From positions 1 to 30,000 of the forward strand of contig NZ_AOHC02000036.1 in NCBI RefSeq assembly GCF_000332415.1: a DNA stretch of 30,000 nucleotides, in the 5' to 3' direction. Shown here one piece after another: positions 1-16,942 of this stretch. The notes under the pieces are model-generated. The model saw only the letters and a list, made by a program, of their open reading frames with translations. It ran no database searches and was not told the DNA's origin. How positions within the stretch are numbered: the stretch's first letter is position 1; every line of letters begins with the position of its first letter. A program made the position numbers and the translations under genes. Source of the stretch: Leptospira weilii serovar Ranarum str. ICFT. GTDB taxonomy: Bacteria; Spirochaetota; Leptospiria; Leptospirales; Leptospiraceae.

Positions 1-55
1 TTTCCAGGGCCTTATTCTTCGAACCGAACCCGATCACGAGCGAACATTTATACAT
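1..55 (-). CDS. start of an unidentified protein running off the left edge
   Basis: On the minus strand an ATG at 55-53 opens a frame that stays open to the window edge and reads MYKCSLVIGFGSKNKALE. An AGAGG lies about 15 bases upstream, which is a long spacing for a ribosome binding site. It would follow clpS in the same direction. Eighteen codons are too few to name a family, and the start could be wrong or the frame accidental. Confidence 0.3.
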   Translation of the reverse strand, partial: MYKCSLVIGFGSKNKALE

Positions 56-163
56 CTTACCAAAACCAGACCTCTAAAAAAACCGTCTCACACGCGTTAG
101 ACGACAAAATCCGCGTCCTCGAAACCCGTGAACGATCGAGGATTACGTTTTCGTCATCTGAAC

Positions 164-484
164 TTATCTTTCCAGCGTGGCGCTCATGGAACCTTTGGAA
201 TTGGACATTCTCGGATCGGCACCGTAAGTCAGAATTCTTTCTTGAACGTGTTCAGCGTGTTCAAATTCACCCGAAAAAACTACGGTGCGTTTTTCCTGAT
301 CGACCTGAACCGCGTGTAAAAAGGCTTTTTCGACGGTCATCGTACAAATTTCCATCAGCATTTCGATCACGTATTCGTAGGTATGTTCGTTGTCGTCCCA
401 AAGTACCACTCTCCAAGGACCTCCGGTTGATTTTGTGGAATCCTCGGTAATCTCATGTAGGTCAGGAGTTTGTGTGCTCGCCAT
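164..484 (-). CDS. clpS: ATP-dependent Clp protease adaptor ClpS
   Basis: ClpS binds the N domain of the ClpA-type unfoldase and delivers N-degron substrates to ClpP in the cytoplasm. The product, about 106 residues, has the usual ClpS size. It shows the core WRVVLWDDNEHTYEYVIEML, matching the family pattern in which an N/D-D pair lines the pocket for the destabilising N-terminal residue, followed by the helix with EICTMTVEKAFLHAVQVD and the strand RTVVFSGEFEHAE. A TTG at 496 would add four residues; the ATG at 484 is preferred, although neither has a good ribosome binding site. It is the third gene of a same-strand run metK - transketolase subunit - clpS. Family call is firm; the exact start is not. 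Confidence 0.9.
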   Translation of the reverse strand: MASTQTPDLHEITEDSTKSTGGPWRVVLWDDNEHTYEYVIEMLMEICTMTVEKAFLHAVQVDQEKRTVVFSGEFEHAEHVQERILTYGADPRMSNSKGSMSATLER

Positions 485-612
485 CTCGCCAATCAACCCT
501 GGAAAATTTAAGTAAAAGAATTTCTTTCCAAGAAAATCCTTCGCGGAAGACTTTCTCTTTTAAAAACAAAAAGACTTCGCGAATTTTCTTTTCAATCGAA
601 TCGTTCAGAATT

Positions 613-1575
<963 letters not shown>

Positions 1576-1581
1576 TCTTAT

Positions 1582-2750
<1,169 letters not shown>

Positions 2751-2906
2751 TCCTAGTGGGTGAAAATTAACGGGAAAAGGTCCCCGCTCTGATCCCAAAA
2801 ACCTGCCGATTCCTTCAGTGTCAAGAAGATCCAAACTATGTCTTACAAGTATGGAACAAATCGAACGACTCAAATCGGAATTGAATTGAATCGGAGCGCG
2901 TACGAT

Positions 2907-3320
<414 letters not shown>

Positions 3321-3480
3321 TACTTCCAATCGTTACGAATGGGTTTTTTAGAGAATTCTCATGTAAAAATGCGGTTCGATTTGCAAACGGAGTCAGTGGA
3401 TCTTTTCCTCTCACGTTTCGCTTCCATAATTATCACTTAGAACTTAAATTACTCACTTTCGGGTAAAAAATTATTCAATA

Positions 3481-4356
<876 letters not shown>

Positions 4357-4390
4357 TCTTACTTAGAGCCAAACAGTTTTTTAGGTTAAG

Positions 4391-4420
4391 AAGCCACCGC
4401 AAGGTGGCTTTTTTATTTTT
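4391..4420 (+). terminator. intrinsic terminator of lipL32
   Basis: AAGCCACC (4391-4398) and GGTGGCTT (4403-4410) form a perfect 8-bp stem with a GCAA tetraloop, followed at once by TTTTATTTTT. It lies 35 bases after the lipL32 stop. Confidence 0.93.
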
Positions 4421-4558
4421 CCTCTTTGAATGTTCTTAAGACTCATAACGATTCTACTTGCAAAAAAGGAGATAGATAGATTACAATGAGGAAAACTATC
4501 CGGATACAATTGGATGGAATCCGAGGTTGTAAAAACCAACCTTCGTAAAGGATTTGAA

Positions 4559-6319
<1,761 letters not shown>

Positions 6320-6396
6320 TTTTAGGGTTCCGTGATTAGAAATCAGAATACTAGTAAATAGAAGTCAGAGTTCAGTTACACTTTCTTAATAGAGCG

Positions 6397-6423
6397 ATTA
6401 GGCTTTAGCAAAGGCTAATTTTC
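6397..6423 (+). terminator. probable terminator of the acyl-CoA dehydrogenase gene
   Basis: ATTAG (6397-6401) pairs with CTAAT (6415-6419), and CTTT pairs with AAAG inside it across one G-G mismatch, with an AGC loop. A short T run follows. It is 78 bases after the stop codon. Confidence 0.55.
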
Positions 6424-6600
6424 CAATTCTGTAAATCCACTAAAACCTAACACCTAATCCCTAAAACCTATCCCCTAGTACACGCCTCTTCGTTTTTCGA
6501 CCCTACGGAACAATCTTGAATTTTATAAATCTTCCGATTCCTTAAGTAACGCGAGTTCAATATAAAAAATCTTGCATTTATTTTTATACTTCCTTAACAT

Positions 6601-6706
<106 letters not shown>

Positions 6707-6710
6707 TTTT

Positions 6711-6742
6711 AAAAACACTCTCGCGGATACGGTGTGTTTTTG
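6711..6742 (+). terminator. possible riboswitch expression-platform terminator
   Basis: AAAAACAC (6711-6718) and GTGTTTTT (6734-6741) are perfect 8-bp complements around a 15-base loop, and the 3' arm supplies a short U run. It starts five bases after the riboswitch and about 100 bases before the receptor start, where a conditional terminator would be expected. The stem is AU-rich, so the call is tentative. Confidence 0.4.
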
Positions 6743-6844
6743 CTTTCAATTCATTTCTTTTGAATCGTTTCATGAGAACATTTTGTTGAATGAATCCAGT
6801 TTGAATAACTGTGATTTGGCGTCGGGCCATCCCCAAGGAATATT

Positions 6845-9124
<2,280 letters not shown>

Positions 9125-9147
9125 GTACGAGTGAGGAAGAAACAAAA

Positions 9148-9801
9148 TCAGTATTGGTCCGCAATTCGGTCCGATTCTAAAATACGAACCCCTCTCGGTT
9201 CTTTTTGTGCGATACGAATCATGGCTTTCGCTACGGTTCTTCCGTGAATCGATCTGTATTTTCGAATTCCACCTAACAAGAACGGATTTACGATCTTTGC
9301 AAAAAATTGACCGACGGTTTCACCGGGACGGACTTCCTTCCTTTCCCCTTCGAGTAAAGAAGGTCTAAAAATTCCGAGAAAAGAAAAACCGATTTCCTCC
9401 AAACCTCTTTCCATTTCACCTTTCACTCGGTTATAAAACACGAGGGATTTCGGATCGGCACCTAAGGCGCTGACTACGAGAAAGGATTTCGCCCCTTTTT
9501 CCTTTGCAAATTCGGCGAGTTTCAACACGTATTCATAATCTACTTTTTTAAAATTCTCCCGACTTCCCGCTTTGGAAATCGTAGTTCCCAGACTACAAAA
9601 AACGTCCGTGATTCCTTCCGGAAAAGAAGCAACGGATAACGTGTCAAAATCGGAAACGATTTCCTCCGCTCCGAACACACTGCCCGGTCTGCGAACGAGC
9701 GCGTAAACTTTTTGGTAATACGCGGAAGCCGATAATTCTTCCAAAAGATATTTTCCGATCAGTCCGGTAGCGCCGGCGACCAAAGCGTTTTTTCGATCCA
9801 T
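9148..9801 (-). CDS. NAD(P)-binding Rossmann-fold protein, atypical SDR
   Basis: A 217-residue protein with the dinucleotide-binding start NALVAGATGLIGKYLLEEL, a second strand ending VYALVRRPGS, CSLGTTISKAGSRENFKKVDYEYV, and SFLVVSALGADPKSLVFYNRVKGEMER, where Tyr and Lys sit as in the atypical SDR active site. It resembles the TIP30/HTATIP2-like and NAD(P)H-binding epimerase-like groups. FSFLGIFRPSLLEGERKE is typical of that group. Substrate unknown. The ATG at 9801 has GAGGAG 11 bases upstream. It converges on the TonB receptor with only 23 bases between and no clear terminator there. Confidence 0.85.
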   Translation of the reverse strand: MDRKNALVAGATGLIGKYLLEELSASAYYQKVYALVRRPGSVFGAEEIVSDFDTLSVASFPEGITDVFCSLGTTISKAGSRENFKKVDYEYVLKLAEFAKEKGAKSFLVVSALGADPKSLVFYNRVKGEMERGLEEIGFSFLGIFRPSLLEGERKEVRPGETVGQFFAKIVNPFLLGGIRKYRSIHGRTVAKAMIRIAQKEPRGVRILESDRIADQY

Positions 9802-9881
9802 AACTTCGATTTCTCCTCAAAGGACAGCGAAAAGATTTTTTCTTTTTTAACGTAAATTCAAAGGTTACAAGTTTGGGCGAA

Positions 9882-9922
9882 TCCCTCATCCGTTTTTTCT
9901 TACGGAAAAAACGGATGAGGGA
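9882..9922. repeat. 18-bp perfect inverted repeat between divergent genes
   Basis: The arm at 9882-9899 (TCCCTCATCCGTTTTTTC) and the arm at 9905-9922 are exact reverse complements around five bases. It lies between the start of the minus-strand Rossmann gene and the plus-strand cyclase, 70-80 bases from each. Neither arm is followed by a clean T run beyond the stem, so a terminator is not obvious. It may be an operator, an attenuating hairpin or a small mobile palindrome. Confidence 0.7.
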
Positions 9923-9992
9923 CCGCGCTTTCTCGCTCCAATCAACAAATTGATAGATCGCCCGAAAAACGGTTTTCATTTGTCATTTCAAT

Positions 9993-11464
<1,472 letters not shown>

Positions 11465-11880
11465 TTTGCGACCCATAGAGAGCAAATTAGCTAAAGCGAA
11501 GCGACAGCTCTTTGCGAAGCAAAGAAACCCGACCTACAACACGACCCAAGAAACTCAGTGAACGCCTTCCTATGGGTCGGCGTTCAGGGAGCAAATTAGC
11601 TAAAGCGAAGCGACAGCTCTTTGCGAAGCAAAGAAACACGACCTACAATGCGACCCAAGAAACTCAGTGAACGCCTTCCTATGGGTCGGCGTTCAGAGAG
11701 CAAATTAGCTAACGAGCAGCGGAGCATTATCTTGCGACCCAGGTTAACTCAACAGAATGCTCTCTAAGGATCGCATTCTGGGGAGCAAGATTGAGTTTAA
11801 CGAGTAGCTCTCATGCGTCAGCATGAGAAATACACGACCTGAGAGTTCGGTATAAACATGCGAAAGCAAAGAGTAAGTCG
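11465..11880. repeat. tandem hairpin repeats, 109-bp unit plus diverged copies
   Basis: The 415-base stretch between the cyclase and hepT has no gene. AGCAAATTAG starts at 11481, 11590 and 11699, giving an exact 109-base period: two nearly identical units, then a third that diverges after about 17 bases. A fourth, diverged unit starts near 11734. Each unit is ordered CGACCCA - AACTCA - hairpin 1 - GGAGCAA - hairpin 2 - ACGACC. Hairpin 1 is TGAACGCC/GGCGTTCA in copies at 11559 and 11668, and CAGAATGC/GCATTCTG at 11753, always with a 12-base loop. Hairpin 2 is CTTTGC-GAA-GCAAAG at 11510 and 11619, and CTCATGC-GTCA-GCATGAG at 11810. The stems change but stay paired. Function unknown. Confidence 0.9.
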
Positions 11881-11892
11881 ACGATGGCGAAT

Positions 11893-12339
11893 TTAAAAAG
11901 ATATAAGTTCGATAAAATTAATGTGAGAATAGAAATTGCTATTTTGAGCTGAATCTAATTCGGCATTATCGAAACTAAAGTCTTTCAATCCGTCGCGAAT
12001 AATCTCAATAGATTTATTTCTGAAATCCGGTAAGGAATTTTTAACCGTTTCATAAACAATAAAAATGTTTATCCCAGTATAATCGTGGGCAATTCTATTT
12101 CTAAGTCCGATTATATCCTTCCAAGGATATACATATTTCATTTTCGTTTCATCGCTAAGTTTATTACTATTTTCACCTATTTGAGCAAGAAGACTTAGAA
12201 TCGCATTATAGTTCATTTGATCGTTGGAATTATAAAGATCTTCCGGGCTCTCTGCGAACTTCGAGTAAATCAAAACTTTCTCAATGTATTCAATAATATT
12301 AAGTAAATATAAAAGATCGTTTTTCCTATTCTTTAACAT
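11893..12339 (-). CDS. hepT: HepT-like HEPN ribonuclease toxin
   Basis: A 148-residue HEPN-domain protein (DUF86/HepT group). The diagnostic RX4HXY motif is at residues 80-87 (RNRIAHDY): Arg80 and His85 are the expected RNase residues and Tyr87 the residue that the MntA partner modifies with AMP in characterised pairs. It follows the minimal nucleotidyltransferase gene, overlapping it by 14 bases, the order and coupling normal for MntA-HepT type VII toxin-antitoxin systems. Free HepT would cleave RNA, and AMP modification silences it. The module is visibly richer in A and T than its neighbours, as expected of transferred DNA. After ~residue 130 the tail (SNFYSHINFIELISF) is not typical of the family. 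Confidence 0.9.
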   Translation of the reverse strand: MLKNRKNDLLYLLNIIEYIEKVLIYSKFAESPEDLYNSNDQMNYNAILSLLAQIGENSNKLSDETKMKYVYPWKDIIGLRNRIAHDYTGINIFIVYETVKNSLPDFRNKSIEIIRDGLKDFSFDNAELDSAQNSNFYSHINFIELISF

Positions 12340-12622
12340 AGACCATTTCTTTTCGGGCCCTATGAAGAATTATAGGATTAGCATATTTACTAAGTACTAA
12401 ATCAACTTTTCGATCTATATTTTTCTCAAGTTCAGCTTTGAATGATAAGGCGGCTTTATAATCAATATCTTGGTCCACAAAAATATCAATATCCTGAAAA
12501 TTAGAGTCTTTTCTAACAAATGAACCGAATAAGCCCACTCTCTCAAGATGATATTTAGACAGTAATTTAGAAGTGGTTATAAATTGCTGAAAATCGGCGA
12601 TTGTCTGAATCGATGATGACAT
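12326..12622 (-). CDS. mntA: MntA-like minimal nucleotidyltransferase antitoxin
   Basis: A 98-residue MNT-fold protein. GSFVRKDSNFQDID at residues 33-46 is the nucleotidyltransferase motif, here GS-X9-D-X-D (Gly33, Ser34, Asp44, Asp46). The spacing is one residue shorter than the commonest GSX10DXD. In characterised pairs this enzyme transfers AMP to the HEPN toxin and so neutralises it. The gene precedes and overlaps hepT. The ATG at 12622 has no strong ribosome binding site. Restriction to chromosome upkeep or phage defence cannot be decided from sequence. Confidence 0.9.
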   Translation of the reverse strand: MSSSIQTIADFQQFITTSKLLSKYHLERVGLFGSFVRKDSNFQDIDIFVDQDIDYKAALSFKAELEKNIDRKVDLVLSKYANPIILHRARKEMVYVKE

Positions 12623-12971
12623 ATAAATAAATGAAGACTATAACAATTTAGATTTCAAGCTCTATTTGATGTTTTCAAAAAGCTTTTCTTAGCTTCAAAG
12701 CAGCGAAGCAATTTTTACAGAGTGGAATTTTCGGTATTGTTCGGCTAACGCAAGAAACTTCTCGACGTTCGCCTTCCCGGATGCGGTGTGGATTTAGAGC
12801 GAGGTTTGGAGCACCTTAGTTTCTGATTCGCCCAAACCTTCAATCGCCGAACTCACGTTAATTAAACCTCGATTCAAGATAAAAATACTTTTGGATTGCA
12901 TTCACATTTCTCCGGTCCTTAAGTTCATCCTTAACATAGAAACCGAAAAACGCGAATGTATCCGATCATTC
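12623..12971. other. non-coding stretch with a possible degenerate copy of the hairpin repeat
   Basis: No gene is seen in these ~350 bases between mntA and the DUF962 gene. At about 12751-12777 CAAGAAACT is followed after a short gap by TTCGCCTTCC, resembling CAAGAAACT...GAACGCCTTCC of the repeats left of hepT. Upstream of mntA (12623-12660) the DNA is AT-rich and should hold its promoter, but I see no convincing -35/-10 pair. Confidence 0.35.
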
Positions 12972-13316
<345 letters not shown>

Positions 13317-13441
13317 AATCGTTCATCCTCTTTTTTTTCGATTGTACGAATTCCGATTTTAAAAATCAAGCCAAACGATTCATTCGGAATCATACTTTTA
13401 TTTCTCTTTGATCAGAACCTGACACGCGAAAGTTTGGGGCT

Positions 13442-13868
13442 TTAGTTTCCCGAACGCCCATTTCCTTTGCCCATCTTTTGAAATTCGAAAACAAGCGGAT
13501 TAAGATTTCCCGTTGCGATTGCGGATTTCATACGATTGATTCCCTCTTGAATACCGCTCAGATCGTTGCTATCTTTTCATGGTTCGGTCAAATAGAAAAT
13601 TGAAACAATTCTCCTTTCGTTTCAACGACGGAATTCAAGTCCTCTCAAAGATCCTTTAACTTAGAGCGGGTCTCAAAACTTAAAACAATCGCAGAGATTT
13701 GCGACCATTCCGATAAAATCGAACGGTTTTGAGACCGGCTCTTAAGAGGATAACTTCCGCAACAATCCTTCACAAAATTCAAAGCTTCAACATCCTGCCT
13801 TTTCAACAACTCGATTCCATTTCTGATGCGGTAAGTTACCGATATTTTTACAATTGAGTAAAATTAAA
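13442..13868 (-). pseudogene. decayed gene, family not recognised
   Basis: Three protein-like stretches follow each other on the minus strand in changing frames. The first is RIRNGIELLKRQDVEALNFV..., about 13830-13745. The second is EDLNSVVETKGELFQFSI then PNHEKIATI, about 13645-13565, separated by in-frame stops. The last is DSNDLSGIQEGINRM...FEFQKMGKGNGRSGN, ending in TAA at 13444-13442. At least two stop codons and one frame change separate them, and an 80-base inverted-repeat element sits between the first and second. No start codon with a ribosome binding site is evident. I cannot name the ancestral protein; part of it could also be chance open frame. Confidence 0.45.
13663..13742. mobile_element. 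short inverted-repeat element (MITE-like) inside the decayed gene
   Basis: AGAGCGGGTCTCAAAAC (13663-13679) and GTTTTGAGACCGGCTCT (13726-13742) are inverted repeats with one mismatch in 17, around 46 bases without coding potential. The flanks can be read as a TAA duplication. A similar end (GAACGGTCTCAAAATC) occurs at 16710, beside the transposase remnant. It therefore looks like a non-autonomous or internally deleted derivative of that element. The relationship is inferred from about 12 shared bases. Confidence 0.5.
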
Positions 13869-13941
13869 TTTTTGGTAAAGCCGTAGCCAAAAAATTCATC
13901 TAAATATTGTTAGATTATTCTTAAAATAAAAGGAAAATCTA

Positions 13942-16611
13942 ATGTCAAAGCCAAAGAAAAAATCGGAAATCTCTTTGTTTTCCAAAGTAATTTCGATTTT
14001 ACGATTTAAAACTTGTCGCATAACTGTTGTTAAACGAATCGGTTCGGTCCCAAATTCAGAAGTTTTAAACGTTTTGAAATCGTTCCGGAATTTCAATCCG
14101 ATTTCCATTTGTAAAAAAGGTTCTTATTTCTTTTTTACGATGATCACCGCCTTTCTTTTGGGATGTGCGGGAGAAAGTTCCAATTGGATTTCGGACAATA
14201 CATTGTCCCATTCGCTTTTGAATTGGCTCAACCCACATTCCGCAAATTTGAATTCTGCGATTCCTGCGAACGGATTGTATATGTTTGTTACCAGTTATAC
14301 AAACAGCGTCTCCGTTCCTCCGCTTTCACATAACGGAAACTGGGGAGGGGTTGCCGCTGTAGACGCATACTGTAATTCTCATATTCCTTCCAGTCTAACG
14401 GGAAGCGGATATTACAAAGCGATGCTCGTAGATGGAACGAACCGAGTCGCGACTACGGTCGGACCCACTTCTTTCACGGGTCAAAAGGATTGGGTGTTTG
14501 AAAAGAATACTTCGTATTATAGAGCCGATGGAAAGATCGTATTCACGACAAACGACGCGGGACTTTTTGATTTTTCCACAGGAAATTTGAGTTATCCGTT
14601 TGCAGACGTATTTTACGTGTACGATTTCGGAATTTGGACGGGACTTCAATCCAACTGGAAGACATCCACTTCCACACAACTTTGTTCCTCCGGTTCCCAG
14701 CCTTGGACGAGCGGAAGTTCATCCGTTCTTGGATCCATCGGATACGCGAATTACAACAACGCAATTTCCATTTCTGAAGGTTCCATTCCCTGCCAATGGA
14801 AGGAAACGCAAGATCCTAATTCTCAAGGAACTATGGAAATGGGAATTCTTTGTGTGCAGGAAAAACCTACGACGCTCAAAGCAAAGATCGGCTTTTTAGA
14901 AGATACACAATGTCACCATTCAAATTCTTATTTCACGGTTCCTTGGAAAGAATGCCACGAGTTCAAACGTCATTTTGATCCTGCAACGGGCGCCGCGATT
15001 TCGAGTAACGTTGTAAGTCCCGGAAGTTATAGACCGGTTCCAGGTCAGGTTCATTTGAATTTCTTTAACAGCACTCAGACAAATCCCGTCGGTTGTTACG
15101 TTTCCAATTTGCAAAACGATCTGAATGGAAATGTAAGCGCTGCGGTCAGCGCCTGTCTGAGGACGACTCCCGCTCCGGATCGAGTCCGAATTACGCTCGT
15201 GTTGGACTACAAAACAAATCTTGCATATAACAATTCTATAGGAACCATTCGTAGCGTCTGGGAGAAGACGGCGATTTCGGCTCTCAATTACTTTCCGTAT
15301 GACCAGAGTAAATTCTTCCAGACTCTATTCGTAGATCCTAATACGCATAAAGATCAAGTGGAACCTTACTTCGAAGTAGTGTTACCTTTGAGTTCGTATT
15401 GGAACGCCGCGACAAAAACCTACGACTTAGGCACGGTGAATCTTTTGAGTTCCGTACCTGCGAATATGGCAAACAGCCTGCGGCTGACTCTTTCTAGTTG
15501 GCAGGGTGTGGTGGAATTTCACAATCGAATGGAATCTCCATCCGAATCCGTGGAAAAGATTCACTTCGATATGTTTATCAACAATCCAAGCCGCAATTGT
15601 GTGAATTGTTACACGATCAATTTTAATAGTCCATACGCTTCCGGCGCCTATCCAGGGAATCTTTCCTTGAGCGCACCGAATGGAGACAACCTTCAAACTA
15701 CTTATCAGGTTGATGATCCGTTAGGCCATGAATTTGGTCATACCGTAGTACAATCTGCGGCTCCTTGGACATTAACTACAACTATGAATTGGGCGGGACA
15801 GTTCAGAGACTCCAGTAACCAAAACTATGGACGACCACATTATGCGCATGAATACCAAGATATGAGCATGGCATTGACGGAAGGGATTGTGAATCCCATC
15901 GGCAGATATTTGATCAGCGGGAATCGGGGAAATTGGGTGCAAGGAAATTACCATCTGGGCACATTCCAAAATGGCTGGCAGTTGAATCCAATCGTAGATC
16001 AGCAGTATTCCGATTACCAAAGGTTTCGGTATGAAATGTGGATCAGAGGAGTTGTTGAAAATTCTCCGGAATGGACTTCTCGGTGGCAGACGATTTCAAG
16101 CGTTGGTTCCAGTTTCACGGATTATTCCACAAACTCGAATAATGAATACCGTTATGACGGCTTTGTTCACTACTTGCTGCAAGTGCCTCCGTATCATGTG
16201 GATAGTTATTACGCAACGGGACTCTATGCTCCTTATCTAAATCAATTTGAATATCGATATGACCAGATGAAGTTGCTGGGAGAAATGTTGGACGGTGGGC
16301 CTGCCAATTTTAAGTGGGTCTTTTACGGAGACGTGGTTCATCCTAAGAATTCTCGAGTGAGCTTGAAAGATTTGTTAACTACTTTGAACGAACTCTACGA
16401 CGGTTCTCCTCTTCCTGCCAATGGAAGTCCAGGGTTTAACGACAAATATCTTTCTATCAAAAGTCCGTTTTCTCCCCAGTCACTGGGATGGAGACTCGTG
16501 CAAAAAGGACTCATTTCAAAGGACGAAGTAGACAATTTGTTTAGAGCGGTGGGAATGGATCAGCTCGCAAACATCTGCGGTTATCCTTGGGCTCTTCCTA
16601 TCTGTCAATGA
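13942..16611 (+). CDS. DUF1554 lipoprotein with zinc-metallopeptidase motif
   Basis: An 889-residue protein. Basic residues and a hydrophobic run lead to LLGC, making Cys74 a likely lipidation site. Residues ~112-306 match DUF1554, a domain typical of Leptospira surface lipoproteins: [54 protein letters not shown] large second part holds [13 protein letters not shown], with the HEXXH zinc motif at residues 596-600; Glu647 in ALTEGI is a possible third ligand, as in gluzincins. The protein is Cys-rich in places, as exported proteins can be. The ATG at 13942 has AAAGGAAA seven bases upstream, but it leaves an unusually long 73-residue leader before the Cys. It is probably an exported, membrane-anchored protease; substrate unknown. 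No neighbour suggests an operon. Confidence 0.75.
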   Translation: MSKPKKKSEISLFSKVISILRFKTCRITVVKRIGSVPNSEVLNVLKSFRNFNPISICKKGSYFFFTMITAFLLGCAGESSNWISDNTLSHSLLNWLNPHSANLNSAIPANGLYMFVTSYTNSVSVPPLSHNGNWGGVAAVDAYCNSHIPSSLTGSGYYKAMLVDGTNRVATTVGPTSFTGQKDWVFEKNTSYYRADGKIVFTTNDAGLFDFSTGNLSYPFADVFYVYDFGIWTGLQSNWKTSTSTQLCSSGSQPWTSGSSSVLGSIGYANYNNAISISEGSIPCQWKETQDPNSQGTMEMGILCVQEKPTTLKAKIGFLEDTQCHHSNSYFTVPWKECHEFKRHFDPATGAAISSNVVSPGSYRPVPGQVHLNFFNSTQTNPVGCYVSNLQNDLNGNVSAAVSACLRTTPAPDRVRITLVLDYKTNLAYNNSIGTIRSVWEKTAISALNYFPYDQSKFFQTLFVDPNTHKDQVEPYFEVVLPLSSYWNAATKTYDLGTVNLLSSVPANMANSLRLTLSSWQGVVEFHNRMESPSESVEKIHFDMFINNPSRNCVNCYTINFNSPYASGAYPGNLSLSAPNGDNLQTTYQVDDPLGHEFGHTVVQSAAPWTLTTTMNWAGQFRDSSNQNYGRPHYAHEYQDMSMALTEGIVNPIGRYLISGNRGNWVQGNYHLGTFQNGWQLNPIVDQQYSDYQRFRYEMWIRGVVENSPEWTSRWQTISSVGSSFTDYSTNSNNEYRYDGFVHYLLQVPPYHVDSYYATGLYAPYLNQFEYRYDQMKLLGEMLDGGPANFKWVFYGDVVHPKNSRVSLKDLLTTLNELYDGSPLPANGSPGFNDKYLSIKSPFSPQSLGWRLVQKGLISKDEVDNLFRAVGMDQLANICGYPWALPICQ

Positions 16612-16650
16612 GGTAAGAGTCGATAGAATGAATCTTTAACGATGAAAAAA

Positions 16651-16678
16651 AATCCGCCTAATCTAAATTAGGCGGATT
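16651..16678 (-). terminator. strong intrinsic terminator facing the photolyase gene
   Basis: AATCCGCCTAAT (16651-16662) and ATTAGGCGGATT (16667-16678) pair perfectly over 12 bp with a four-base loop. Read on the minus strand, the stem runs straight into eight T (complement of 16645-16652). It lacks a T run on the plus strand, so it mainly stops minus-strand transcripts, i.e. those from the photolyase gene that starts at 18451. It may also end the lipoprotein transcript from the other side. Confidence 0.85.
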
Positions 16679-16707
16679 CCGGTTTCTTTGAACTTATTCA
16701 AAAGAGA

Positions 16708-16905
16708 TTTAGAACGGTCTCAAAATCCGCGGAGCGAACGCGGCTTAAGTTGTTCCGAGCGACCCAATATAACTTCCGATTTAGGCCACTTGATGTTCCT
16801 GAAGATATTTGGAAGAAGCTCAAACCTTTACTTCCAAAACATAAAAAAAATAGAATGTCCCGAATTCCGGATCTAAAGCGGGGGATTCGTATCAAAATTC
16901 ATAAT
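16708..16905 (+). mobile_element. remnant of an IS5-like element (transposase N-terminus)
   Basis: A frame from about 16750 reads PLDVPEDIWKKLKPLLPKHKKN, which resembles the 'LTDEQWERIEPLLPK' opening of IS5-family transposases. It then loses similarity (MSRIPDLKRGIRIKIHN) and has no catalytic domain. A possible terminal repeat (GAACGGTCTCAAAATC at 16710) lies 40 bases before. The remnant sits between the photolyase stop and its terminator, so the element landed in the photolyase 3' untranslated region or left only its end there. Exact limits and IS name cannot be given. Confidence 0.5.
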
Positions 16906-16942
16906 ATTCAATTTTATAGGGATTGGCAGGAGAGTCGACTTT

